This document shows positions 34,859-46,156 of a stretch of DNA of 64,000 nucleotides, one piece after another. This DNA comes from Albifimbria verrucaria (taxonomy: Eukaryota; Ascomycota; Sordariomycetes; Hypocreales; Stachybotryaceae). Position 1 is the first letter of the stretch, and each line of letters begins with the position of its first letter. The notes under the pieces are model-generated. The model saw only the letters and a program-made list of their open reading frames with translations. It did no database searches and was not told the origin of the DNA. The stretch spans positions 1,674,001 to 1,738,000 of the forward strand of contig JAHREC010000045.1 of the NCBI GenBank assembly GCA_020081605.1, given 5' to 3'. The position numbers and the translations under genes were made by a program.

Positions 34859-36708
34859 GATGACGAAGCCAATTGAGGATTCAGTAGAGGGAGAGGGTAG
34901 GACAACGAGGCCGAGACGGACACAGACGCTCAGGCTGGCAGAGGTCGGAGTCAGGTCCTGAAGCCAGAGGAAGCCAGAGGGGATGGAGGAATAAAAAGAA
35001 GGGGAAAATAGGTTGGCCGAGGTGGAGAGAGGTGTTTTTGACCTTCTTGGGTTGCTCAGGTAGGTTAGTGACGGATACAGGAAGCAAGAGGGTGGAGCCA
35101 GCCCCTTCCCCGAGGTAAAAGGGCCGGTACGTACCTGGAGCTTCAGCGCATCGACAGGGCTCCAAGGACCTGCTCTGGCCTGCATTGGCCTGCATTGGCC
35201 TGCTCTGGCCTTGCTATGGGGCTCCTCTGCGCTGACCTCGGCCACTCACAGCCCTCCTGTAACTAAGCGGCAACAATCCTTGCGTCATCGTATGCAGTAA
35301 CGTATCGCAGTCGCCGAGCGCACGCCTCTCCACTGAGCCGAGACACGACCAGACAGACAACCATGAACATGTTTCCGAGTATCCAGCTCTGCCACCCGCC
35401 TCCAGCCCGAGAGGCCGACGGGAAGCACATCAAAATATCCGCATGTGTTTTGCCATTTCAATTGACGTGTTTTCGAGTATCTTAAGTGCCAGAGGGCTGC
35501 CCGTCGAGCCGTTACCTTACCGCGCCTCGACGTGACTGCTGACATGTGTCCATTACCCGTATCCTCACATGTGCATTCCATGTGTCCGTTTCCGACAGCC
35601 TCCCCTTCTTCCGGACTCTTTACAGCTTCAACCACCCGTCTGCCTTGGGGCAAACCACCTGTAACCACCCACGGCGCCTGTAATTCCCGCTTGGGCCCTC
35701 TAACCCTAGAGTCTAGAGCCGTACGTGAGGGCGCAGATGCAGGGACCCCATTGATAACGCCGCTGTTGTCCACAAACCGGCTCCTCCGTGGGTGAAGGGT
35801 TAGGTGGGTTCACGCATTGAAGCTTTCGTGTGGGGAACACGCTGTCTCGACTCGACGATGCTTCCACCAGTTCATGTTATACTTTCAACAGCAAAAACGC
35901 AATTGGTTTTTCTATCAGATCGCGAAGCACCCGTGCCATATTCCCCCAGTCCTCATCCTTCCACTCGTAATTTTCACCACGCCCATCCTGATTCTCTCGC
36001 AAACCTGGTGCTGACATTTTGTTTCTCCAACAACCAGGTGGATACAGCTTCGCGATGCACTATTTTCAGTCTCCACCGTTGGCGCATCTTTTTTTTTTCT
36101 GGTCTGCAGACAGCGTCTCCAGACCTCGGTTTAAACGGGTTTCCGCTCGGTCGCCGGCGGAGCTTACCATTGGTTGTAGGCTGCCTTATGTAAGAATCCT
36201 ATCTGCCTTAGGCGTCGGTTGCCGAGTCCACTTTTCCGGATTTCCGACCACAGTACGGAGTATGGAGATGTGTATGGAGAGGCATACAATAAAGTGATGT
36301 TACTTTAAGAAATGAGATGTGGTATGGATTAGGTATAGACTGTAACCATCAACCCCAATGCTTAGAGAGAGATAACTATGTACCCAAGCCAGCATCTTCA
36401 TTTTTTACTGCTATCGAAAGACTACACAACCTTCATAGGCTTCCAAATAGCTGCATCTTTAATTCCCTCCCACAAGTACCTACCCTACTCACCCTGTAGT
36501 GCAAAGCCTACCCTATAACACACTGGCATCTGCCTCTTATCTTATCAGCGGCCCCCTCCTATCGAACATTGTATCCACAACTTTTTTTGTATGCAAGTTT
36601 TGGAGTGCCCAACCGTAGCAACGCAGCCATTTGAATCTATATCACGGCGCGCTCTCGACACCAGGCGCAATCAAAGTCTCCATCTAATATCCCACGAAAA
36701 CTGCCATC
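34859..36708. promoter_or_regulatory. Divergent region, aconitase / BUD20
   Basis: 1.85 kb between divergent genes, without a supported ORF. It contains the aconitase leader (pyrimidine-rich on the minus strand near 34880-35060), a 10-bp tandem repeat (listed separately) and the BUD20 leader. Confidence 0.45.
35171..35210. repeat. 10-bp tandem repeat, four copies
   Basis: Four head-to-tail copies of TGCWYTGGCC (two TGCTCTGGCC flanking two TGCATTGGCC) about 310 bp upstream of the aconitase start. They could be protein-binding sites because they carry repeated TTGGC/TGGCC cores. Confidence 0.85.
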
Positions 36709-37137
36709 ATGGGTGTCACAAACAAGCGAACCCTCACCAAAACTCGCCGTAAGACGAGAGACGTCGACCAGATCAAGAACGATCTCCTCTCCGAGAGACA
36801 CCTCGCCTTGTACAAGGAGACCAAGGCCCCAGAGGATTTGCCCGGACTTGGTCGCCATTACTGCGTGGAATGTGCCAAGTGGTTTGAGACGGAAACAACC
36901 TTGGTTGTTCACCGCCGCGGCAAGCCTCACAAGCGCAGGTTCGTCCGGCCCAGCATATCTCTCGTTGATCACAACCCTTGTTTCGCAACTGCTAACATTG
37001 CCTGTCTAGAGTCAAGCAGCTGCGCGGATGGCCCATACACCCACAAGGACGCCGACGCTGTCCTCGGTCTGAGGACAGACAACGGCGACGCCGGCCGCGC
37101 CGCAGCATCGACCATTGAGATCGACATGGCCACTTGA
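36709..37137 (+). CDS. BUD20: Bud20-like C2H2 zinc-finger ribosome export factor
   Basis: A shuttling factor that joins pre-60S particles in the nucleus and helps their export. Exons are 36709-36938 and 37010-37137, with a 71-bp intron (GTTCGT...GCTAACATTGCCTGTCTAG). It has the basic start MGVTNKRTLTKTRRKTRD, DLDQ-like helix residues, and GLGRHYCVECAKWFETETTL followed by VVHRRGKPHKRR, which is the Bud20 zinc finger. After the splice it continues VKQLRG and then PYTHKDADAVLG, as in the family. These two pieces differ by one frame: the CCC at 37032-37034 seems one base too long. This is the only clear insertion-type break in the window. About 119 aa. Confidence 0.88.
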   Translation: MGVTNKRTLTKTRRKTRDVDQIKNDLLSERHLALYKETKAPEDLPGLGRHYCVECAKWFETETTLVVHRRGKPHKRRFVRPSISLVDHNPCFATANIACLESSSCADGPYTHKDADAVLGLRTDNGDAGRAAASTIEIDMAT

Positions 37138-37263
37138 TGGGCCAACATCCCACACCACCACGAAAAGAGAAGATAGTTACGACGGCCTCTGTTGGCCACT
37201 TTTAGCGAGCATGATCATTTGAAGCCGTAATCCCAAGTCGGTCGGATTCCTCTATTTGGTTCC

Positions 37264-38012
37264 TCATCGTATACCACGACCACGCGCTCGAGCCAGCCCA
37301 CTAGGCCGTCCGCGACCACGAGCAGTCGACGTGGTACCTCTGCCTCTTGTTGAACTGCCACGCACAGAGGGTAAGCGGGAGACGCCAGGCTGTGATGTGC
37401 TGGGCTTGGGAATCGTCTTTGTGGCAGTTGGCGGGTTTTCGACAAATGATGTATCCGTTGTCCTAGTGCAATAGGGTCAGCCGGAGGGCCATTGGTAATA
37501 ATGATGAATGTTATTGTTTGCGAGAAGGACTTGCATGAATGTAGCTTCGGCGTCATGTTCCGGTCGAGAAGGTTGAACAGGCTGGGTTTCTGAATCTCTG
37601 TCGCGACGAAAAGACTCGGGGCCAGGTCCCTATTGCACATGTTAGACTCTCGAACAATATAATCAATTCAAATCTAAGTAAATTACGGGCCGCACCTCTG
37701 GAAAATCGACGCAGAATGCATTCATGTTCAAGCCGTAGAGAAAGCTGGCAAATGACTCGCTAAACCGAGCCAAGCTCTCGTGCATGAGCTGGAAGTGCAT
37801 CATGTTGGCCTCGAGATCGGCCATGGAGTCTGCAAGCTCCGCAAAGGCGGGCTCGAAGGCGTTGAGCGGGAACGCAGCATCACCGTCGCCGGCGCTGCGA
37901 GCCGAGTCACGGAACGAGGAGCGCGAGGAGGGGCGTAGAGGGTCGTCGGGCGCGATGTTCGGGAGCGTGAGTTGGACCGCTTGTCCGCCGAGGCCTGGTA
38001 GTCGCTCGACAT
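37264..38012 (-). CDS. DAM1: DASH complex subunit Dam1
   Basis: Outer-kinetochore DASH/Dam1 ring subunit that couples chromosomes to spindle microtubules. The start at 38012 opens a Ser/Arg-rich tail. The conserved DASH_Dam1 region follows: DAAFPLNAFEPAFAELADSM, ADLEANMMHFQLMHESLARF, SESFASFLYGLNMNAFCVDF. An intron (GTGCGG...CTAACATGTGCAATAG, about 37615-37695) leads to a low-complexity exon. The C-terminus is RGRG-rich (STRGRGTTSTARGRGRPSG), as often in filamentous fungi. A missing C at 37948-37950 breaks the first exon. A second, unresolved break with an in-frame TGA near 37480 lies in the variable part, where another intron or small indels are possible. Confidence 0.8.
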
Positions 38013-39744
38013 GGCGGAAGCAGGAGTGCGAGGTCGACCGCGTGTGCTAGATCAAGGCTATGCGACGGTTGCTGTCGGGCTTGCTGCGAAGCCTCGGTTG
38101 GGGGTGGACGAGGGACAGTAAATATCGGGCATGAGCATGACACCCCACACGCGCGCGTCTGTGCCAATACAGGGCTGAAATAGCACGTGCCCTGCAACCA
38201 GCTGGTGAAGGGTAAAGAGATGTCGACGAATTTACTCCATGTAGGTTAACGTATTACCAAGTGTAGAAGCATTGGATTTCCTTGAACTGTGAGTATTATC
38301 GAGCAATACAATTCTGGTTATGGTTGCGGAACCAATTCTCAATGGAAAAAGTAGATTGGATATAGCGCTCAGTTCACCCCATTATCACACCCTGCAGTTA
38401 TTGCTAGAACAAGCAACATCTTCAGTTAAGCATCTCTTGGGTCAATGGCATGCACTTGATGAGAGCAAGCAAAATGATGGCTTGCCCCATATGTCCACCA
38501 TATCCTTCTCCCATCACATGCAAGATGTTTCGAAATTGGCTCGACCCCAGACTTAACGGACGCGTGTTTGCCGTTTGACAGCGAGACGTAGCACCAATCC
38601 AATTCAGGATACTATTTCGTAGCTGAGATGATCACGTTGGCACAGGGGACGTCCCTGTAACCCGGAAGCTTCTATTCTGGAATCTCCATGATACGCTCCA
38701 CCACGGGATGGGCAACGGCCTGATGGGGAGGGAGGATGATGACGGTCATGAATTAAATTGCTGCCAAGACGCGCATCGTAATCGTCATCTCTCAACGTGT
38801 GTACCGTTCTGGGACAGCCCCTTTGCTCCTTCCTTCAAAATCAGAGCATGTACTCCGTACCTTCCTCGCCCTCGCCCGCATCGCCAGAAAAAAGATTTAA
38901 AAAATGAAGAAGACGTTAATCCAAGTTGGGCTTAGAGGCTCAAACATCTATTGTCATTGACCTCAACCTCAAACCATCCATCCTTTGTATTCGACTCCTA
39001 AGGACCCTTCCTCACCGTCTACCACTACAGCGCCTCTGACCTGCAGCACCAACTGCTTCTGCTCCGTTAAGGAAATAGCAAAGTATTTTGGCCAATCAGT
39101 CTCCTCCCTGCCGGATCCGCCCCGGCGCCGCAGCAGTGCAACGAATCTGACTAAGGCTAGCTGTCGTCGTGTCGTGTGTCCGCACTCCTTTGCGTGCCCT
39201 CTCTCTCACACACTCTGCCTATGAACAAACTCTGGCGGTTCAGTTTGTAGTACGGTCACAGCTCTCCTATGAAGCCGTCTCGACTACAGCCCATCTTGCC
39301 TTCAAGCCATATACAGTCGATTGCGGCTCGCTCACTGCTGCGACCCCTGCATCCGGCACCTCCGCGCTCAGGCCCGTTTCAGCATCCACGCGCAAGCTCT
39401 GTTTTACGACACCACTTCGTCGGGCTTCACCAAACTCCGTTTCGTTTGTCTCTCCATTGTTTTACCCTCCAATCATCTGGCAGATCCGCGGCTGCCGGTT
39501 TACACCCAAGCCCGCCATATAGAAGCAGGGTCTCTCATTTGACCCACGTCGAAACCCCTGCTTTCGTTGCTTCTTCTATAGCTTCTACCCCGCGTCCAGT
39601 CATCCCTCTTGAGAGCACCACCACCACATCAGCGGGAGCTTTACTGGTATTGATTGCTTTGGGAGCCGTTGCAGCGTGGCTATACACCGGGAACCACCCA
39701 GAGACCGACTCAGATCCCTCGCCCCCTCTCTCCAGACCTTCACC
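38013..39744. other. Divergent intergenic region, DAM1 / Sec14-like
   Basis: 1.7 kb without a supported gene. The stretch 39200-39740 is open in one frame but is C/T-rich and low in coding character, so I read it as a long 5' leader of the Sec14-like gene. Confidence 0.45.
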
Positions 39745-41225
39745 ATGTCTGCCGAGATACCCCTGGCCGCCCAGGCAATCTCACTCCTGAGGAGGAGGAG
39801 AAGCTCCGCAAGCTTTGGCAGGCCATCTTTAATCTCTGCGGAGTTGGCGAAGATGCTGGCAAACCTGCGAGTGCGCCAGCCCCTCAGGAAAGGCCTTCCA
39901 CCCCAGAGCCGGAGAAGAAGAGCCGGTTCGGCGTGTTCCGCAAGAAGACCGACAGCAAGTCTTCCACTCCAAATGGATCACCGCCAAGGGATGCAGCAGA
40001 GGATGACAAGTACGGGCAGACGAAGCAGTTCTATGAGACTCTCGCCACCCAGAGCCCTGAGACCATCCGCCACACTATTTGGACCATGATCAAGCACGAC
40101 CATCCTGACGCAGTTGTCTTGCGCTTCCTCCGTGCGCGCAAGTGGGATGTCGAAAAGGCTCTGGTCATGTTCGTCTCGACGATGAACTGGAGGCACACGG
40201 AAATGCACCTTGATGATGATATCATGAAGAACGGTGAGGCTGGCGCTCTCGCCGACGAGCAGTCTGGCAGCGGGCCCGCCAAGGCACTGGGACATGATTT
40301 CCTGCAGCAGCTGCGTATGGGCAAGAACTTCTTGCATGGAACCGACAAGAGTGGTCGTCCTATCTGCTTCGTCAGGGTAAGGCTGCACAGGGCAGCTGAC
40401 CAGTCAGAAGAGAGTATTGAGAGAAGCACCGTTTACACAATTGAGACCACCCGCATGCTTATCGAGGCTCCTGTAGATACTGCGGTAAGAACATGATGCA
40501 AGTTAAGTGCAAGAAACTAGCTGACAGCTGAGTAGACTATTGTCTTCGACATGACTGGCTTCTCCTTGGCCAACATGGACTACGCTCCAGTCAAGTTCAT
40601 GATTCGCTGTTTTGAGGCCAACTACCCCGAATGCCTTGGCGCCGTGCTTGTTCACAATGCTCCTTGGGTCTTCCAAGGTAAGATACTTTGCGGTCATTCG
40701 CTTTCATCGGTGAACAACAAACTAACAGTTATAGGTATCTGGAAAATCATCCGTGGCTGGCTCGACCCCGTAGTGGCGGCCAAGGTGAACTTTACCAACA
40801 ACCGATCGGATCTGGAGGCTTTCATCGAACCCAAACAGATTCTCAAGGACCTTGGTGGTGACAGTGCTTGGGAGTACAAGTACCTGGAGCCTGTACCCGG
40901 TGAGAATGACAAGATGAAGGACACCGCGACCAGAGACCGTTTACTCCAGGGACGTGAGGAGCTCGTCAAGAAGTTTGAGGCGGCCACACTTCAATGGATT
41001 CAGGAGCCTGAGGGCGACAAGGGTAAGGAGATCAAGGCCAAGCGTCACCAGCTTGCAGGGGAACTACGGGACGACTACTGGAGGCTGGACCCTTATATTC
41101 GGGCACGGTCTCTGTACGATAGACAGGGTGTGCTCCAGGCGGGCGGTCGCGTTGACTGGAGCGGCGCAAAGGCGAACGAGAGCAAAGGAGCTGTGGTAGA
41201 AACATCTGCCGATGATGTTGACTAA
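39745..41225 (+). CDS. Sec14/CRAL-TRIO lipid-transfer protein (Csr1-like)
   Basis: A predicted phosphatidylinositol-transfer protein linking lipid exchange to membrane trafficking. Exons are 39745-40484, 40536-40677 and 40735-41225, with introns of 51 and 57 bp. The N-terminal helix is NLTPEEEEKLRKLWQAIF, followed by a disordered Ser/Pro linker. The CRAL-TRIO N-domain (HPDAVVLRFLRARKWDVEKA) and the lipid-binding fold (RPICFVRVRLHRAADQSEES; TIVFDMTGFSLANMDYAPVK; GIWKIIRGWLDPVVAAKVNFT) follow. The C-terminal extension (RDDYWRLDPYIRARSLYDR) matches the Csr1 group and not classical Sec14. One C is missing just after the start (39760-39763), so the ATG at 39745 is inferred from the restored frame. 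About 457 aa. Confidence 0.88.
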
Positions 41226-41436
41226 TAGATACACAGGACTGTGTGGACAGGTAGCGAATATGGTATGGTATGTACTTGTACAGGCACTAGAAAAATGCTC
41301 TGCTCGGTAGTGAATAATTTTATCTTTTTAATGTCGGCTATCTACATGACCGCCCACGTGAGTGAAGCGAAGTGTTTGCAGATGACGAGGCGGAAGCGTG
41401 ACAGGGCAGTGGCAGGACGAAGTCAATGGGATTGAC

Positions 41437-42199
41437 TTAGATCTTGGACTTGATCTCCTCGGCCAGAGCCTTGAGCTTCTCCATGTCGGGCTGGCTGGAA
41501 GGCCAGTTGATGCCGAGACCCTCAGTCTGGTTGGGCTTGGGGATCTGGGAAGGTTAGTAACTGAGCGGCGAGCCTTGGAAGGGAAAATCGCATACCATGT
41601 GGAAGTGGACCTGGAATATTGTTAGTAATTCTCATTCCAGAGATTCTATGGCATGGGTCAACATACGTGGTGAACCTCCTGGTGGGCAATGGTGCCGTTG
41701 TTCTGGAGGATGTTGTAGTCGGTAGCGCCTGTGGCGTTGACGAGCTTCTTGAGGGTAGGCTGGACAGAAAGGATGAGCATTTATTTATTTATTTTTATTT
41801 TTATTTGAAGCACAAGGCAATCAGAGAGAACTTACCAGGACCTCGCTCAGCTGGTCATCGGGGATATCGGTGAGCTTGGCGCCGTGGAACTTGGGAATGA
41901 CGAGCTACAGCAGCAGGTAAGCCATGTGAGAGATGGACTGATTGATGAGTTCGAGGAACGCACAGCATGGCCCTTGCTGAGGGGCCGATGTCGAGGAAAG
42001 CCAGAGTCTTGTCGCTCTCGAAGAGCTTGAAGCTAGGGATCTCGCCTATACACAGAGCGGGTGGTCAGCCATGCCTCGGAGTCGATTCGTCTTTCTCCCC
42101 GCCTCACCACAAACAACCCCGCCTATGCTCTCTCTCGCTCACGCTGCGGTGGGACGCGGATGGGATACCCTTGATGATGCGGCAGAAGATGCAGGACAT
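41437..42199 (-). CDS. HNT1: HIT-family nucleoside phosphoramidase (Hnt1-like)
   Basis: A small purine-nucleotide hydrolase acting on adenosine 5'-monophosphoramidate-type substrates. Six exons encode about 133 aa: 42199-42169, 42045-41964, 41904-41836, 41759-41667, 41610-41596 and 41544-41437. The N-terminus is MSCIFCRIIKGEIPSFKLFES, followed by TLAFLDIGPLSKGHA. The HIT triad HVHFH is followed by MIPKPNQTEG. Exon 5 is only 15 bp and carries the middle (nucleophilic) and third His. A missing base at 41981-41984 (G4 on plus) must be restored for DIGPLSKGHA. Every intron uses GT-AG. The gene is compact and otherwise normal. Confidence 0.9.
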
Positions 42200-43407
42200 T
42201 TTCGCTGGAAGATTGGAGGTGCCTGAAGATGGATGTGGAGAGGACAATTGATGTGTGAAGGAGAGAAAAAAGATAGGCGAGGAGGCAGATTAAAGCTGGA
42301 GCTGGGAGCTGGGAGCTGGGGAGCTTGACCAGGGATCCAACGTCAGAAAGTGGGACGCCACCCGCTGGCTTAGACATGCAGCGCTGTGGTGGCATTTGAT
42401 AGGAGAGCAGGCTGCCTATAAACATGTCATGACAGCAGCTGGTGCATCATGATGTAGAATTTGCTGCAGATGCATCATCTTATTCTACAAAATAATGAAA
42501 ATAAAAATAACAATTAATAATGAGAGCTATACTTGGACGTAAAAATTATAGGCCATATTAATTTTTTATCAAGCATCAATCATTTCATGGTCGTTCTATC
42601 ACGACTGCATCCTGACGTGCAATACACGGTAATAATACTACTGTATTCGCGGTGTCGGGTCAATGGAGGGGCGGCTGGCTGGCTTGTAGGATGTGGAATC
42701 AAAATAGGTATATAGGATAAAATAAAAGTGTTCGTGAATTGGAGTGGGACCTTCCATCGAACTCACCTCTTGCCTTTTACCAGATGTGACCGTGGGATGG
42801 CCCAACAGACTCCATTCACTCAATCTTTGGCACCTCTTCACCTGGAAGTTCTAGGTTCGAATTTCCTTTTGCCGATTTTTTGTTTTTCTTTTTCTTCTTT
42901 TTATGCGCCTGTCTTTGCCTCAGTCGTTTATTTCACTTAAATTGCAGACTGGATGAGGTCTGTATTTTTATTTCCTCTTTTCTTCGATATTAACTCGTCT
43001 TGTTCCATCGCATTCAACTCTTGGGCTTCCAGCTGCCTCCTGTTGGTTGCTCTGGTGGAGCTCGTTCGTCATACGGCGTCGTAGCCCATGCTGATTTACC
43101 CCGCCATCCGTCCAACCATCCCACCACGATGCAAGGCGTACAAAGCAAACATTCAGCCCTGTTTGGACAACAAGATCTGCCTGATTTGGAGCTCCATACC
43201 TCAGCCCCTTCTTTTTCTCCCTCTCGCAGATCATACCGTTATTAAATCAAGGTGCGGTAGCATTTCACCTCTAGCAGGAAGCTAAGATATTTTGTTTTGC
43301 TTGTTTTTCTTGTTGCGCCAAGCCAAGCAAAACTCGTCACTCTTCCCTAAACAACGACCCGTCACAAGCTTGCGACAGCTCTTTTCTCTCGCAAACCACC
43401 CTGCACA
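42200..43407. other. Divergent intergenic region, HNT1 / MOG1
   Basis: 1.2 kb without a supported gene. AT-rich between 42480 and 42720. A pyrimidine-rich MOG1 leader precedes 43408. Confidence 0.5.
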
Positions 43408-44149
43408 ATGGCGCCGTATATCAACACTCCCTTGTACGGCGGCGCTATAGTCTGCGACCTGCCCGAGTCCTTTGCCGACGTCAGGTACGCTCATGCTCAC
43501 ACTCTTGCTTCAACAAGCTGGCAACTCCGCAAGCGCACCTAACAGAGATATCTGACGAGAAACTCTTTAGCCGGCTGCGCCAGGTCCCCGACAACCAGGA
43601 GGTCTGGATCGAAAAGGATGGCTTCACCAGCATCATCTTCGACATCGTTGAGCGTGTCGGCGGGCCCGGCTCTGGCCCTGAGATCGACGGTCGCGCCATC
43701 ACCACGCACCTCGAGGACATGGTCGGCTCCGACATCAACACCGTCAAGATCTGGAACACGGCCGAGACTGAGTTCACCCGCCTAGAGTACGTTTCCGTCC
43801 TCTATTCATTCCTGGGCGCCCTCCGTACTGACACGAGACTAGCCCCGGAATCCCCGCCTACACTCTCATCGCGACGCAGACACCGCGCGTGTCGTCGCAA
43901 CCATCCCGTGATCCGACCTCTGCGCCCGACTTCACCGCTATCATCGTGACACTGCTGCGCCTGGAGAAGCAGAAGACAGACATCCTTATTACCATCAACG
44001 TCCCGCACATTAAGGGCGAGTACGACGAGGAGGACGTCGACCTCGAGCTGGGCAAGCAGGGCAAGCTGATTGGCGACGCCGTCGAGCACTCGGCGCGCAT
44101 CTGGTCTACGTTCAAGATCAAGGACTGGGGACTGTTCGGCGAGAACTAA
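43408..44149 (+). CDS. MOG1: Ran-binding nuclear import factor Mog1
   Basis: Binds the Ran GTPase and promotes nucleotide release, supporting nuclear transport. Three exons, 43408-43484, 43571-43786 and 43843-44149, give exactly 200 codons including the stop, with no frame break. The N-terminus MAPYINTPLYGGAIVCDLPESFADV is in the family's usual form (L-x-GGAI, P-F-DVS). RQVPDNQEVWIEKDG and SIIFDIVERV follow. The C-terminal beta-sheet region (TPRVSSQPSRDPTSAPD; ILITINVPHI) is also normal. Introns of 86 and 56 bp have GTACG donors and YTAG acceptors. Confidence 0.93.
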
Positions 44150-44847
44150 GCGCTTTGAAAAATGAGCAACGACTCTGACGGTTGTATGGAGCGGAGGCAA
44201 AGAAAGAGGAAGGTATCTGGAGAGGGTGTGGCACATGAGTTTGGACTCGGATGATACGAGTATTGACGGAAGACTATGACATGAATCTACACGCGACATG
44301 AATGCTGAGAGGGCACGCGATGAGGCTGGGCTTTTCCCTATGTTAGCGATTGCCATTTCAAGGAAGAGGACTGCGTTGATAGGAGATCTTTGAATAGAAA
44401 AGAAGTCCTGAACAACTAGTCTTGTGAATGTCACGATGATAAGCTATTGACGCGGAGTTTGCAGAATTGACATCATATTGTCGGTACAGCCTTCTGCATC
44501 TTAAGGAGCATTATCCTCACCATGTTATGTTTCCCAATCCACTGCATTGGTTTTGGCATTACACCTGCTGAACAGCTGATGGCAATGCCAACTGCTGTCA
44601 CTTGTACTCACAACTCATGCGCACACACAAAACACATAAAGGGCTTCTGCTTCTTTTCAAAACTTCTTCCCTCCTCGTCTTCTCTCATCCACACAGACTC
44701 GTTTCGGTGACCCCTTCACGTCAAGTATTTCCTGAAGCCGGACGACACCACACCACGACTCACTTCTTCTCCCGTACATCTTCCCCAACTCTGACTTAGT
44801 ACTTGAAGTGTTTTTAATTGATTTAAAGGTGGAACAGCGCTGCCAGC
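44150..44847. other. Intergenic, MOG1 / unrecognised gene
   Basis: About 700 bp; no supported gene. C/T-rich leader from about 44690. Confidence 0.5.
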
Positions 44848-46156
44848 ATGGAAGATTCACACCCTGCACCAAAGCATAATCCTATGGCCAACAACGAAGC
44901 CACCGCCGTCTTTATGACTTCAACAAGCCTTTGAGCGACGCGTCCTGCTCTATGCTAGCATCGGAACTGGCAGTAAGTTTCCTTGTCCTTGGAAATATGA
45001 CTTTACTGACAATCTTTCTTGTGTAGGATTCTAGCCCCAAGGGCAAGACCCTCGATCCCAAGATCATCAAGGTTGTTCACCAAGCCCTCCAGTCAAAGTT
45101 CGCGGAGAGAGAGGAAGACGTCCGAGAGTTGCTACCAGCGCCTGTGTTGGGCCTCTTCCTGGATTTGTGTGATTTCGGGATTGTGTCCGCCGATGCCACA
45201 CAAGAGGTGGTGATGCAAGGCGTCGAGGCCGCGCTTCGGTACTTACAACTCGCGATATCACATTTCCCATCAATCACAAGAGCTAGGCATACTACGACTG
45301 ACGGCACCACGGCAGATTATGACAAACTGGAGAATTTACGCGTGGTTCTTGATGCCGTTCTTAATGTGATCAAGGCATACGACCCCAAAGCCGAGAATGC
45401 AATGAAGCAGGCGGCGGGAGAGCACGCCGTTCATCTCCAAAACACAAACATAAAGGACATACTGCACAAGATGTCCAATTCTGTTAACGTCGCTAGCATG
45501 CGGGAACTGGCTGAGCAGTCAGGTCACCCGCAGCTCATTGCTCTTTCGGGCGCATTGCGCCAAACGTCTAGCGAGGAACTGGGGATCATTCAGGAGGCCC
45601 TTGAGAAGCTTCTGCTTGCTTGGAGAGGCCAGGTGAGCACGGGGATATCCAAAGAAGAGGCTATGAAGAATCTTGACAAACACGTAATGGAGTGTCTTAA
45701 CGCCTATGTGGTTTCTCACTACCAGCGTCCTTGCTATCTCACCCTGGAACAGCAAGTATACGCACAACGCATTCATCGAGAATGCGACCGAATGATTGCC
45801 GCTGAGGAGACTCGCCCTTCAGAAGAGTTGGACACTGCTATTGCCCGTTTCATGCAGGCTGTTGACCCCGAGCACCCGTGGTTAAAGGAACATGGTATGT
45901 TATCTTGAGAAGACGTCCAGTTTAATCCATTTACTAATAGCCTAGTAATAGGATTTTAAACCTCAAGACAGCTCGCTTGCCCCGCCGAAGCAAGGGTCTT
46001 GATGATTTACGCAAGAAGAAGTATCGAAAGATGCCCATGCATCAGACCGTAATCGGCATTGGCTTGAATGCAGAGGAGGACGATGACGATCAGAACATGG
46101 ACAACATGGACAACATGGACAACTTGGACAACTTGGACATTGATCCAAGCGCTTAA
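44848..46156 (+). CDS. Unrecognised mostly helical fungal protein with C-terminal MDN repeats
   Basis: I do not recognise this family. Start at 44848. Exons are 44848-44972, 45027-45895 and 45952-46156, with introns of 54 and 56 bp (GTAAGT...GTGTAG; GTATGT...AATAG). The body of about 290 residues is predicted helical (ELLPAPVLGLFLDLCDFGIV; LENLRVVLDAVLNVIKAYDP; EELGIIQEALEKLLLAWRGQ), with no signal peptide or transmembrane helix. The last exon is basic (RLPRRSKGLDDLRKKKYRKM) and then acidic, ending in tandem Met-Asp-Asn / Leu-Asp-Asn units. Single-base losses at 44911-44913 and at the last splice junction (about 45951) interrupt the frame. The basic/acidic tail could mediate binding to other factors. 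Confidence 0.65.

Noticed and set aside
35695..35730. Telomere-like CTAACCCTAGA near BUD20
   Set aside because: A single partial unit inside an ordinary spacer; not a telomeric array.
39269..39790. 173-aa ORF before the Sec14-like gene
   Set aside because: C/T-rich leader composition. The conserved protein begins at 39745 in another frame.
42780..42870. tRNA-like sequence with TGGCCCAA and GGTTCGAAT
   Set aside because: The A-box and B-box-like words are present, but the acceptor and T stems do not pair, so it is not a functional tRNA by eye.
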